Assembly: GCA_030063045.1 (NCBI GenBank)
Contig: JAQSEB010000186.1
Coordinates: forward strand, 496,001-560,000
DNA from: Pratylenchus scribneri
Lineage: Eukaryota > Nematoda > Chromadorea > Rhabditida > Pratylenchidae
Direction: 5' to 3'
Length of the DNA: 64,000 nt
Position numbers and translations under genes: made by a program. Below the pieces are notes generated by a model. That model saw only the letters and a list, made by a program, of their open reading frames with translations, was not told where the DNA came from and searched no databases. Position 1 is the first letter of the stretch. Each line of letters starts with the position of its first letter. Of this stretch, positions 47,636-59,283 are shown piece by piece.

Positions 47636-48230
47636 GTAGGGGATCACGTTAAAAACCCCGGGGCGTCCGGAAGCCGCGGAGCTTGCTGTGCTGATGGCCA
47701 TTAGGGAAGGGAATGACGGCTCGGTCTTATGACCTGTGGCCTACCGCCCGGCATCTCAGCGTATGCAGCTCACCCTCCCTTTGTTTACTACCGCCTAGCG
47801 GTTTAAGGTAGCAATGTGGAGGGGCGGTGGATGGCTTCTATCAGCTCAACCTGTTAGATTGGTCCTCAACCTAGCCCGTGGGGTGGATTGCCAAGCCCAC
47901 TCTTACCTGCCCACTTCTCTCTGGACATGTCTTGGTTCGGGGGAAGTGAGGTGCACTGCACCGAGTGGTACGCGGTAAGAGTAACCAGGTGGGCGCGGCC
48001 TGGAGGCAATCGAGTCAATGGCATCTAAGGTTGGCGGGACCGAGGAATGCTAAACTCAACATCCCGGACGTACGATAACCCCCGAAGCTATCAACTCATC
48101 CTGCATGGTGGGGCGTGTAGTGGAAGGGGTGGCCGGTCCTTAAAACGTGGCTATGTAGCTGGGTAGCTTACTCAGCTGGGGCTTAGTACCCCAAAAACGG
48201 ACCCTTCTAACACGGCTGCGTCACTTTGTT
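47636..48230 (+). other. GC-rich, structured leader upstream of the Helitron frame
   Basis: About 600 bp with a GC content far above anything else in the window, and no long open frame on either strand. It is dense in short stems: GGGG/CCCC at 47,639-47,642 and 47,656-47,659; ACCGC-CTA-GCGGT at 47,790-47,802; AGCTG/CAGCT and GGGG-CTTAGTA-CCCC near 48,160-48,195. It may be a structured 5' untranslated region, a ribozyme-bearing leader or a fragment of another element. I recognise no known RNA family. Confidence 0.55.
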
Positions 48231-48345
48231 TTTTTGGTCTAAATAACTTGGCCATTTTTCAATCGATTTTTCGTGTTTAGAGGGAAAGTTTTTGGGGTTG
48301 TCCCAGCAACCCGCCACTTGGTATATCAATCAATTTCATTCAATA

Positions 48346-48427
48346 GTATGGGATGATTTGATGAAGACCGTAACCATTTGGCGTGGGGAGTAAGCATCCA
48401 ATAGGTCTTCATCAAATCATTCTATAC
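48346..48427. repeat. 24-bp inverted repeat (foldback)
   Basis: The left arm, 48,346-48,369, pairs with the right arm, 48,404-48,427, at 22 of 24 positions; the two mismatches are G-U compatible as RNA. The loop is 34 nt. A further GTATATC/GATATAC pair (48,321-48,327 and 48,428-48,434) could extend the stem after a bulge. Confidence 0.85.
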
Positions 48428-48961
48428 GATATACTGGCAAACGACATCCACTATGGAAACTGAAAAGGGAAGTGGTGGAAGCTAAATAGTTTTTGCTTCG
48501 GCAAAAATGAATAGGATACCAGTCTTAGCATCTATGCAGAGGTGTATAAAAATTGTGCATTGTTTTAGCACAAATATGGTCACGAGGTCCACCCATTCCT
48601 CCGTACACGTCCCCGTCGTGTGCACCGGATACCCCTTATGGGGTAACTGAGATACGGTTTAAAATATGGGTTTGTGATATGGGAAACATAATGGAGGCCC
48701 GCTCATATCTAATGGGCCCAAAATTCTATTCTATTCCGAAATCGGTCAAGTCCAATTGTGTGGTTTGGTGTTTTAATATTATATTAACAAAAGTCTAATT
48801 TCCCCTTAATTTAAGATTGCTTCGTGCTATAAGCAATTGTCAACGACGACTACAAGCAACAGGAGCAGCGATCAGGTAAAGTTTGACGCAGAAAACAGAT
48901 AAGTTTGAAGCAGAGAAAGTAAGTTTAAATTGGTAAGTTATAAACAGAAATTGTATATATA

Positions 48962-51900
48962 ATGCCACGAAAGAAGACAGGAAGTAGTTTTAGTTCGAGA
49001 AAAATGGTAAATTATAATAAGAAAAAGAAAGAAAAGTCTGAAGAGGAAAATAATGAAATGAATGATTCTCAAGAATTGGAAGGTGTTGAAAATTTGGAAA
49101 ATGAAATTGTAAATAGTGACATTAATTCGGAAAATAATAGTGAATTGAACGCAGAACAAGATCATGACTCATTAAGTATCTCTTCCATAAATTCAAATCA
49201 GACTCCATTTAATCGTAAGAGAAAACGTTCTCACTTAACACCATTCATAGGCGGGTTGAATTTACAATCAACACAGCCCCCTAAAAGACGTTCTGATAGA
49301 ATAGCAAATAAACGTACATCTATGCCACCGCCAACTGGGACAGTGAAACGTTCCCTCCGAAGTGTAAGCACTCGACGTTCTCTCTCACCAGTACAACAGA
49401 ACATTATAAATCCTGATGTATTTACATGTTGGGAACTTCCGGATCCACAAGATCCCCTTCTAATAATCGATCAGTATCCACTTGATCTTAATAATAGAGA
49501 ACAATCAGCTGAGGCATTCCAAATTCAAAATTCAAGCTTAGCACAAGCTAGAGAATTACAAAGAATAATAAATGCTCACAATAATAGGCGATTCAGAAAT
49601 GAAGATTTAAGCAAACATATGGATTTTTTTTGCGTTTGTGCTTATTTGGAGTGGTTGAAGGAGCTTTTAGAGTTATATGTACCTGTAGATGAACGATGCC
49701 AAGTTACAATTGTGAGAAAATTTGCAGGAGATCTAATGGCAAGACTACTGAATGATCCACAAGTACATACACATGAATTGCTCTATGGATCACCAGAACT
49801 TTCTGAATATATTATCATTCCATATTTGAACATCCATGGACGAAACTTTGAACAAAGTGGGGGTCATTACGGCCTGGGCATATATGAACGTGATGGTGGT
49901 CGGTTAATGTATTTTGATTCGTTGGAAATGGAAAATGGGGTTGATGTTAGACTGAAAATGCAAGAAGTTTTGAATACAATTTATGCACCAGATGCCAGAG
50001 ATTTGCATCCTCCATTGGTTATCACCGATTTTGTTTATTGTCAGGCGAATTTATTTCAAGTTAACCGGCAAAATGATGGTTTCTCATGTGGTTTCTTTGT
50101 TTGTTTGAATGCCGAAATGTTTCTTTTCAATGCAAGGCATACTCAATTAGAATCTATGCAAATACCAAACTTTGATATTGTTCATTATTCAGCCAAAGTT
50201 TTGAATGTTGTTCAAAAATTATTGCAGAATATTTTTGTTCCATATGTTCCATTTATTCCCGAGGGCTTTACATTAGGTCAACATTTCGTGGATATTATTC
50301 CTTCAAGACCATTTCCTCTGATACAACAACCACCAAATATAAACCAACAGTTTATTCACGAAAATGAATCACATAATGAGAATCTTGACAATAGTATCAT
50401 TTCAACACAAAATACTTCAGCAAAAAGGGGAACACTTTATAGAACACGGATTAATCAGTATAAACGGAAAAGAACTGAAAGAATGAAAAGAACAAAAGGT
50501 TCATGTGATGGCAAATTACACCCAGGATGGGGTTGTGGTTCGTTAGTGGCTTTGGAAAAAGAGTGTCCATTTGCTTTGGGAGAATATTATAATGTCGGTT
50601 CATTCACAGAATTGTGTTCATTTTGTGATGCTTTATTGCTTCCAAAGGAAAAATGTCCATGTGGAGGGAAATTCAAATTTAAACCACAAGAATACGATCC
50701 GTTACCATTACTTTTCCTCAAATCGCCAAGTAATAATGACCACGTTGGAGCAAAATATTTCAAATCGAATGCCACATTGTATAACACCCTATTACAATTC
50801 GCTTCGGTTACTTATCATTCAAAAGGTTCTGCTGTTCAAAGACAGCCTCCTGTTTGCAAAATTAATGGGAAAACTACGCACCAGCTTGGTCCTCTCATTT
50901 CCGGACCAAATCATCCTCCAGCATTCCAAGGTCTTTATATTAGAGACGAAGTTGAAGCAGAAAATAGGAGAAAAGATATCGTTCAAAATAATAATTTGGG
51001 AGATGATGCTTTGTCAAGAATTGATTTTGCATTGTTAGGTCAACTTGATAGAATGTTACGTGAATGTAATCCAATTGCAAAAGATTTGAAAAAGGGATTC
51101 GATTATTATGAACATATTGTTAGTGAAGCTATTGCAAAAAATGAAAAAATCCCTGAAATTGAAATGAGAATACTTAGTCGCAGGGAAGTTCCTCAAGCTC
51201 TTCTTGATCCTACAATTCACCCTCATCAAATGAATACCACAATGAATCCTCTCGAAGTTTCAGCTATTTGGATTTCGGGTCAAGGCGAACCACCAAATTC
51301 CCAAGGGACAAAAGTTGTGTTACATGGTGATGGTCTTAGGCAGCTCAAATATTACGATCCAAATGTTGCCCCACTCTGTTATCCACTAATTCATCCAAGG
51401 GGTGAGCAATTCTTTCATGACAAAATTAAGTTAAATGATGACATTGATGATGAAGAATTATTGGAAGAAATTGATGATGAGCTTGGATTTGTTTCGCCAA
51501 CTATAATAAACGATGTTGATACTATGGATGATGGTTTGGGAACGAGAGCTGAAGTGATGGAAGATGAAGAAGGAATGGAAATCGATGATATACAGGGAAC
51601 ATTGGATCAAAATAGACCGAAGAAAAAGGGTAATGTGGGTCGAAAAAAATTTGCTTCACGACGACAAGTTCTTCGATCCTTCTTACATTTACGTCCTCGA
51701 AATAAATTGAACCCTGAAAAAATTTCTCTTTGCGAACATCCTCTTTGGGGTTGTAGGAAATTAGCACAAAAATGGTTGTTGGATCAAGTTTGGACTTTGG
51801 AAGCCCAAGAAGCCGATTATATTAAGAAGCATGTTCAGCAAAATTTGCGTTGGGAACTGCCATCAAAATTCATTGAAGCAATTAAAAAGGGTTTAAAACC

Positions 51901-54900
51901 ACATCAAAAGTTAGGTCACGTTTTCAAAGCTCCAAAAACTTGGAAAGGTTTTCCTCAACATATGTCTCAGGCTTATACAAAAGCGATGGCGATTTTTAGA
52001 AGATTTGGGAAACCCACATTTATGGTTACTTTTACGGGAAATCCAAAATGGAAAGAAGTGACTGATGCAATGTATGATGATGGACAAATATGTGCAGATC
52101 GTCCCGATATAATTTGTCGAGTATTTGAACAAAAGGTCAAAAGAATTAGGGAAAAATTGGAAAACGAAGGATTACTTGGTGAATGCATTGCACATGTTGA
52201 AAGTCGAGAATTCCAAGATAAGGGATGTCCTCATTTTCATAAATTGTTAATTATTGATCCTGATTCGCTTGCTCCCGGTGGTGACATAAATTCGGCTGAA
52301 TTTGTCGATGGATATATTTCTGCTGAAATCCCAGAGTGGCCAACAGAAGAAGACAAGAAAAATAGACCAGAATGGGCAGAAATGCAAATAAAATATCGTA
52401 AATTGGTTGAAAAATGCATGATTCATTCATGCACAGAAGATTCAATTTGTCGAAGAGATGGTCGATGTTCAAAAGGTTTTCCTAAACCATTCTCTGAACA
52501 AACTATTGTTCATGATAATCGTCCAGTAGTTTATAGAAGGCGAAATAATGGTGTTACTGTTCAAAAAAAGGTTGGAAATGTGATTAGAGAATTCGATAAT
52601 CGATATGTTGTTCCACACAACCGGCGTTTACTTCTTGATTTTGAATGTCATACTAATGTTGAAAGAATTTGGGGTCTGGGAGCTGGAAAATATGCTCTAA
52701 AATACGTCACAAAGGGAGGGGAAGTTGCATATGTAATTATATCCGCAAAAACGGGTAGACCTGTCAATACAAGAACCCAACAAGTACAAAATCCATGTCA
52801 ACAATCGAATCAAGACCAATCGCAAGATGAAATTGTTATCTTTGATGAATTTGAACAGATCTTTCAAACTCAGTTTATGACACCACAAGAAGCATGGACT
52901 CGATTGAATTCCGTTCCAATTGTGCGACTTTCACACACAGTTTACCATTTATCAGTTCATAAACCTGGGTGTGATATGATTATCTATCCGGAAGGAAGGG
53001 AAATCGAAGTTGCACAGAGGGCTCATTTGAAAGGAAGGAATAGCAAATTTATTGGTTATATGAATTTATGCAAAATTGATGAAGATGCAAGGGAATTTTC
53101 ATTTGAAGAAATTTGTACAAAATATGTCTGGCATAAGGATAAAAAAGATGTGGTTGGTTTAAAAGGGATTTGGCTTCCAGAAAAAAGGTCACGATCAGGA
53201 GTTGTTGGAAATATTTACACGGTTTATCCCACTGATCCTGAATTGTTTGCCATTAGGATTCTTGCCATTCATAGAAAAGGGTATACTTCATTTGATGAAC
53301 TTAGAACAGTGAATGGAGTGCTACATAAAACATTTGTCGAAGCCGCGCGAGCTTTGGGTTTGATTGATGATATTGAGCTATGGAGAGCAACAATGCAGGA
53401 GGTATGTGACCATGTCAAAAGCCGTCAACAAATTGCTCGATTTTTTGCCCAATTAGTATTATTCAGTTGTCAATTATATGCAAAAGAACTCTTTGAAGAA
53501 TTTCTTTCCTACATGATTGGTAGCCCACTAGAAAATTTGAGTGATGCAACAATAGATTTGCGTGTTGAAAAGCTTTTGCGTTACATTTCCTATTTTTTCG
53601 CGCAGGCTAACCGATCAAACAAGGATTTTGGACTACCTGAGCCCAAGTCTCACAATCCGCAAGAAGATATCGATGATTTCTATTTTGGCGATGATAATAC
53701 GAATAATGATGGTGGTCAAACAAAAGGTTCACGTAAATACGCACTATTAAATGACGAGCAGAAAGAAGTTATCGATACACTTGAAAGGGTTTCTGATGAA
53801 ATTCGTTCTAATCCTGGAGATGAGGACATCCAGAGACTTTATTTTCTTAGTGGTGGTGGCGGACATGGTAAATCATTTACAATTGAAACACTTTTACTGC
53901 GTGCGCGTGAATCCAAATCAACACAAAGAAGGCATATTTTACCAACAGCGTCCACAGGAATAGCAGCTTCGATCCTTAGCGGAGCTACCACATTACATAG
54001 TGCTTTTAGATTACCATTGTCGCGCAACGCTAATGATACACCGAATATTCGGTGGCAAGAGCTCCAGGGTCAAAGGATTAGGGCAGCGGAAATTTTAATC
54101 ATTGATGAAATCAGTATGGTAGAAACAAGATTAATTGAGATGGTCGATAGAAGTTGTCGTGATTTGGAATCACATTATAAAAAACGAAAAATGCCATTTG
54201 GCGGAAAAGTCGTTTTGATCGTTGGAGATTGGACTCAATTACTGCCGGTAATCCGAGGGTATTCGATTCAACAACAAGCTTTGGCATCATTTCGTTCATC
54301 AGAAATGTATAAACTATTTAAAGAATTCATCTTGACTCAAAATATGAGAATGACACCTGGGCAAGAAAAATACAAAAAGTTTGCTGATGATGTTGGATAT
54401 GGTCGAAATTTCATTCAAGTAAATGGCTTAGATACAGATAGGGTTGAGATCCCCGATTTTATCCGGACAGTAAGTATCGCTAATGAATTTTTAGATGAAG
54501 TCTTTCCGCAGAATATTTGTGATCTTGCACTCAGTCGAAATCCTTTTGACCAAGCTTCCTTTGCATAAAATGTCATTTTATCCACCACCAATGTTATGGT
54601 TGATCAATTCAATGAACAAATTCTCGAACGAATTCCAGGTCAAAGCCGTGAATATCTTTCTATTGATAAGCCTATATTGGAGAACCCTCTTGATACGGTA
54701 TATCAAGCAGACCGCCAACAAGAAAATTTGAACCAAGTCGAGTCAGGTTCATTGCCACGCCATAGTTTAAAGTTGAAAAAAGGAGCTGTTGTAATGCTAT
54801 TGCGCAATATTGCGGTTCAATTTGGTCTTTGCAATGGTACGCGATTTATTGTGGATGAAATGGGGGAGAATGTGATTTGGTGTCGGCGGCTTAATGCCAG

Positions 54901-55765
54901 CGGAGAACTTGATGATGAAAGAGTGGCGATTGCACGTTTTAATTTCGACTACGACGATTCTGATTATGATCGAACCGGATTACAATTTAGTCGTGTGCAA
55001 TTCCCTTTGAAATTGGCTTCGGCGTTGACAATTAATAAGGCACAGGGTCAAACAATTCCAGGGAAACTTGGGATTGATTTGAGAAAGGATGTTTTCAGTC
55101 CAGGAATGTTGAGAGTGGCAGTTACTCGAGCAAGAGAAGGAGAAAATGTCACAATTTTGACTCCATTTTTCGGATCATTAAAACCAACAGTGAAAAATAT
55201 CGTATGGGATTTCGATAATCCTCAAAGATTTTTCCGCCCATTGCCACCACCAGTTCCTATTCCAATCTTAGATGAGACCGATGATGAAGATAATGCAAAT
55301 GCAGCTTTCGACTTTGATTTGGATATGTGTGGAATAGAAAACACAAATGATACTCCTTTGATCCCATTTACATTCGATAATAATTCGCAACTAGACCAAG
55401 AAGGTTTCACATTCGATAATGATTTAATAAATGGAGAACCACAAATTGAAACTGAACATATTCGTAATAATGAGGTAGAAGCATTTACTTTTGGACCATT
55501 AGATGATAATGATAATAATGAAATTGAACATAATGAAATGGAAATAAATTGGGATAATATTATGATAGAGCAGGAGGAGATGGAAGACCCAGGCAGTGAT
55601 GCCGAAGGGAATGAAATGGATTTAAATAGGAGAATGCAAGAATCGTTGGATTTGAATAATTTTGGACATATGGAAATGAGTTTAGAAGATAGGGAATTTA
55701 TGGATCAATATTTAAATCAATTGAGTGATGCATCATCGGAATCGGAGGATGATGAGGAATTTTGA
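48962..55765 (+). pseudogene. Helitron Rep-helicase with N-terminal Ulp1-like protease, one in-frame stop
   Basis: ATG at 48,962; 2,267 codons to TGA at 55,763, broken only by TAA at codon 1,869 (54,566-54,568). Residues 1-140: Ser/Arg/Lys-rich. C48 (Ulp1) cysteine protease: His302 (HYGLG), Asp319 (YFDSL), Gln370 and Cys376 (QNDGFSCGFF). Cys-rich finger about 515-565 (C515, CSFC at 552-555, CPCGG). Helitron N-terminal region with PLCYPLIHPRGEQF. HUH Rep: motif 1 FMVTFTGNPKW (1020), HFH (1091-1093), YALKY with Tyr1244 and Tyr1248. Pif1-like SF1B helicase: GGGGHGKS (1631-1638), DEIS (1715), GDWTQLLPV, QNMRM; after the stop ALTINKAQGQT (2021) and VAVTRAR (2052). Tail acidic. The stop would remove helicase motifs V and VI. 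Confidence 0.9.
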
Positions 55766-55863
55766 TAAACTATTGGTCATTATTATTTATATAAAATTTT
55801 TCGGATTAAGGAATTAAATTAAGAAATAAAATATTTTTATTAAAAACTAAAAAACAAAAAAAA

Positions 55864-55956
55864 CTCCCGGTTCAAATGCCAAGAGCATTTGAAGGTGTAG
55901 GCCTACTTTGACGTAGTCCGGGAGCTCCCTCAGTTTTTTGGAATTACAACTGAGGG
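55864..55956 (+). other. folded 3' sequence: three-way junction plus hairpin
   Basis: The outer stem CTCCCGG/CCGGGAG (55,864-55,870 and 55,918-55,924) encloses the perfect 9-bp hairpin TTCAAATGC/GCATTTGAA (55,871-55,879 and 55,885-55,893) and a CTAC/GTAG hairpin (55,903-55,906 and 55,913-55,916). Next comes a second perfect 9-bp hairpin, CCCTCAGTT/AACTGAGGG (55,927-55,935 and 55,948-55,956). It lies about 100 bp after the transposase stop, so it would be in the 3' untranslated part of the transcript or in the terminal DNA signal. Confidence 0.75.
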
Positions 55957-56136
55957 TCCAAGTGGTCTACAAATTTATAATAATAAATATTTCTTTAATT
56001 TAATAAACATTTTATTTTATTTGTTATTTTAAATCGGTTATGATAATGTCATTTTAGTATTCGCCATATTCAATTACATATAACTATCAATTTTCATCCT
56101 ATCTAATTACGAAATTCGAAGCCCTAGGGTAGGTTC

Positions 56137-56154
56137 AACGCGCCTTGGCGCGTT
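56137..56154. repeat. GC-rich hairpin 1 near Helitron right end
   Basis: AACGCGCC-TT-GGCGCGTT: 8-bp perfect stem with a two-base loop in AT-rich flanks. A CCCTAGGG palindrome lies just upstream (56,122-56,129). Confidence 0.7.
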
Positions 56155-56236
56155 AACATTGCGACAAATTCCGACATCTATCCATCCCATATATTACTTA
56201 AACTCAAATATCCCTTCCACCATCAAACCGTTAACG

Positions 56237-56254
56237 AGCCCGCTTGCGGGCTAG
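56237..56254 (+). terminator. proposed Helitron 3' terminus: hairpin with CTAG
   Basis: AGCCCGC-TT-GCGGGCT (56,237-56,252), and the final CT begins CTAG (56,251-56,254), followed by T. Helitrons end in a hairpin and CTRR and insert before T. Here the hairpin overlaps CTAG instead of lying some 10 bases upstream, which is unusual and lowers confidence. Confidence 0.45.
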
Positions 56255-57541
56255 TTATTATATAGAAATAGAATAAAATTTTACAAACTGCTGGATAATT
56301 CTTGATTGACTTATTCGCCTTTAAATAAAATATATTGAAATATAATAACTAATTAAATGAATTAAATAATTATTTTTAATAAAAAGTTGATTAATTTTAA
56401 CAATAAATTCATTCGGTAAAATAAAAAAAATTATAACAAAAAAATTAAATTTAATGAATGAAAATACGTAAAAAAAATTCATATTAGTAATAGAAATAGA
56501 TGGTATGACATATTTGGTACATGAATGACGCCTATGAATTAATTATTTCTAAACAAGGAAAGGAAGAATTTAGCAAGCATTGTATCTTTAAAATAATATT
56601 TATATTTATAAATAAAATGTGAAAAATATTAATCAATTCAAAAGATTGTTCTTTAATAACGATTTTCAAAATATTTGTTATAATAAAAAAAATTCGTTAT
56701 ATAATGGATTAATTAGAATAGAAAAAATAATAAAATAGTAAAAAATTTATATGATAGTAATTTATTAAAATTCTAAATAAAAAATGATTCAAAATTTTCC
56801 GTTCCGCTAGGACCATTTTGGATTCCACCAAATAAAGATCCCAAAACGAGATGGTTAGAATGATTGAATAAATGGAAAAAATTATTATAATAAAATAAAT
56901 TTTTATCTATAAACAAAGTAAGTTCTTCATATAATATTAAATAAATAGATGAATTATATAATTTTCACTTGAAATTTAAATTTTAACTTAAAAGATAATT
57001 TCGATCATTCATTATAATTTTACTTTTTTTTCGTTTTTTTTTGCTTTTATAACAAATTTTATGTGTTTTCATCTTGAAAGTTAATTATATTTTTCTTTTT
57101 TTTTGAAAAAATATCTTAAATTAAATAAAAATAAAAAAGAGCTAAAGTTGTAAATTAAAATATTTATTATTAAAATAATAAAAAATTTAATTTTTTCTAA
57201 CAAGATAAATTGAAATAATAATAATTCTATTTCAAATAATCATGAATTTACTTGATGAAATAATTGTCTTAACAAATTTTCGATATAGACGAAATATTAA
57301 ATAAATTTTTTATTTTTGAAAAATATATTTAAAGATAAAATAAATTATTATAATTTAAATATTAACAATAATAAACGATTAATTTAAATTACAATAAAAT
57401 TATAAATAATTCATAAAATTTATAAATAATAAATGGGAGAAAAATTCTTAAAGAATCTTACTAAATGGCAAATCATAAATACATCTAATATAACTTCTTA
57501 ACATATTATTTAATATAATATTAGTTGAATTATAATAATGC
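56255..57541. other. AT-rich stretch without recognisable genes
   Basis: A-rich low-complexity DNA right of the Helitron. A GC islet at 56,800-56,850 has no clear frame. No RNA gene or repeat is recognised. Confidence 0.5.
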
Positions 57542-57592
57542 ATCAGAGGCAAAGTTGAAATTGCTCGTATGAAGCTTTATGCAAATAAAAAA
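57542..57592 (+). CDS. possible short internal exon
   Basis: The plus strand reads IRGKVEIARMKLYANKK followed by a GTAAAG donor. The left border is not resolved. Product unknown. Confidence 0.35.
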
Positions 57593-57872
57593 GTAAAGAA
57601 TAAAAGTAACTACGATTTTAATATTAAATTATAGATTAAGAAAAAAAATAATAGAAATTAAAGATTTAATAAAAATTGATATAAAAATAAGATAATTTCT
57701 ATGAAGAATAAAAAAATAATCATTTATCAGAGAATATTTAGGAATAAAAATAGAAATAATTAAGAATTTAAATAATAAATAATATAGTACAGAAAAATAT
57801 TGCTAATAAATTAATTTAATTTGAAATATTAAATAAATTCGTATTTTATAATTTTTCGAATATAAATTAAAT

Positions 57873-57992
57873 CAACAGCCTCCCTCAAATTTGTCTAATC
57901 CTATTATCCTCAGTAATGATGAAGAAGAGGACGAAAAAGAAGGCAGGACGCAGGAGTTTTCTTTATTAGCCAAATATCGACGATGCCGATGA
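57873..57992 (+). CDS. probable last exon, unrecognised
   Basis: The plus strand reads QQPPSNLSNPIILSNDEEED followed by EKEGRTQEFSLLAKYRRCR and TGA at 57,990-57,992. The acidic run followed by a basic C-terminus is typical of a disordered protein tail. Other frames are interrupted. It may join the exon near 57,542. Confidence 0.5.
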   Translation, partial: QQPPSNLSNPIILSNDEEEDEKEGRTQEFSLLAKYRRCR

Positions 57993-58394
57993 TAAAATTA
58001 AATAAATAAAATATCAATAATAAAATAATAATCAAAATATAAATTTATTATTATGATTAAATTTTTAAGAAACGATCTGAACCAACTTCTTTTCATAAGG
58101 CGGAAAATGTATAATTATTAATTTAAAAAAATAATGAATAAAAATGGAATATTTATTTGTATTAATTAAATATATTTATATAAATAATTATATTGTAATT
58201 GTCGAAAAAATCATTCATTAAACTACATCGGAAAAATATTTGTTGTCATTGTCAGCAATAATATTTATAATTATTTCGACGAATAAAATATTAAAATTTT
58301 ATTTTATTTAAAAAAATATCTTCCAAATTAAATTATTTAAACAATATATGTTAAAATTTTAAATTTATAATTGGTTGCAATTTATAATATATGT

Positions 58395-58529
58395 TAAATA
58401 TATCATCAATTGGACTTAAAGCAAATTTGTCAAGGATTGATTCGATGGGAAAAATGCTTATGGCAAAAATATTTGCTTTATGTAGCATTGGAAAAGTTTA
58501 CTTTTATAGACTAGGTCAAAAATTGTGAA
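58395..58529 (+). CDS. possible exon, frame ambiguous
   Basis: Two plus-strand frames are open across this islet: one reads HQLDLKQICQGLIRWEKCLW, the other SRIDSMGKMLMAKIFALCSI. A minus frame is also open. The composition suggests an exon, but I cannot choose the frame. Confidence 0.25.
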
Positions 58530-59283
58530 AAAAAGCTTGTCTTGAAATAAATTCATATTCATAGAAATTAATTTTGTTATTGCCTAGGAGAGATAATCTA
58601 AAATAAAACAATAAAAAATGCCAAGAAATATTTAATGATTTTTTCCATTAAAAAATTTTAAATTATTATTTTAAAATTATGTCAATTATAAAAAAAACTA
58701 TTTATTAATTTTCTTTTTAAAATTATTGTAAAAAAATTTAAAAAAATTTAAAATGAAATCTTTTATCAAGCTGGATTCAAAATAAGTTGATATTTTTTAA
58801 ACGTTAATTTTTTGAAGAATTTATTGAAACTTGATAAAATCATAATTTTTTCTTAATAAAAATAAATATTTAAAAATCGATATTTTCAAAACTTCATTTA
58901 ACAAAAGGAAAAAGGGAAATATAAAAAAATTTCGAGGCATTTATTAAGTATCAATTGCAAATTATTTTTCAATTATTTAAATTAAATAATTACTTAAAAA
59001 TCTTAAACTTAAATAAATTTATGAAACATAATTATTCTCTTGACTAATTTTAGAATAAAATTTTTTACAACAATTGAATAAAAATTATGATAAATATAAA
59101 TAAGTCTTGTTTAATGTTATGATTGTTTCAAATTATTTTTATTAAAAAAAGCTCTGAATAAATTAAAAGAGCTAATTGAAATGAATCTGATAATTAATGA
59201 AATAGGACAACTCTTTTTTTAATTTAAAATATAATTCTTCGCAAATAACATTAATTAACTTGTATTAAAAAAATAAAATATTT

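Larger units (their letters stand above)
47520..56254 (+). mobile_element. Helitron-type rolling-circle transposon
   Basis: The core is the Rep/helicase frame at 48,962-55,765. A GC-rich structured leader precedes it and folded sequences follow it. The right end is proposed at CTAG, 56,251-56,254. It follows a short GC-rich hairpin (AGCCCGC-TT-GCGGGCT) and precedes a T, as expected of CTRR|T Helitron ends. The left end should begin TC after an A. I could not fix it and give 47,520 as an outer estimate, just past the satellite. The leader could instead belong to a different element. Confidence 0.75.

Noticed and set aside
47803..47812. TTAAGGTAGC, as in the 28S rRNA site used by R2 elements
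   Set aside because: Only ten bases match, and the surrounding sequence is not 28S rRNA; treated as chance.
47636..48230. GC-rich leader as an rRNA or tRNA gene
   Set aside because: No recognisable rRNA core, no tRNA cloverleaf and no box A/B pair at proper spacing.
48553..48798. 81-codon plus frame in the Helitron 5' region
   Set aside because: No recognisable motif, overlaps the structured leader's downstream part and ends before the transposase; likely chance.
50571..53963. Shorter frames overlapping the transposase on both strands
   Set aside because: They are shadows of the main frame, which has clear protease, Rep and helicase motifs.
55864..55924. tRNA-like element (7-bp outer stem, GGTTCAAATGCC resembling a B box)
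   Set aside because: Arm sizes and order do not fit a tRNA, and no anticodon arm is present.
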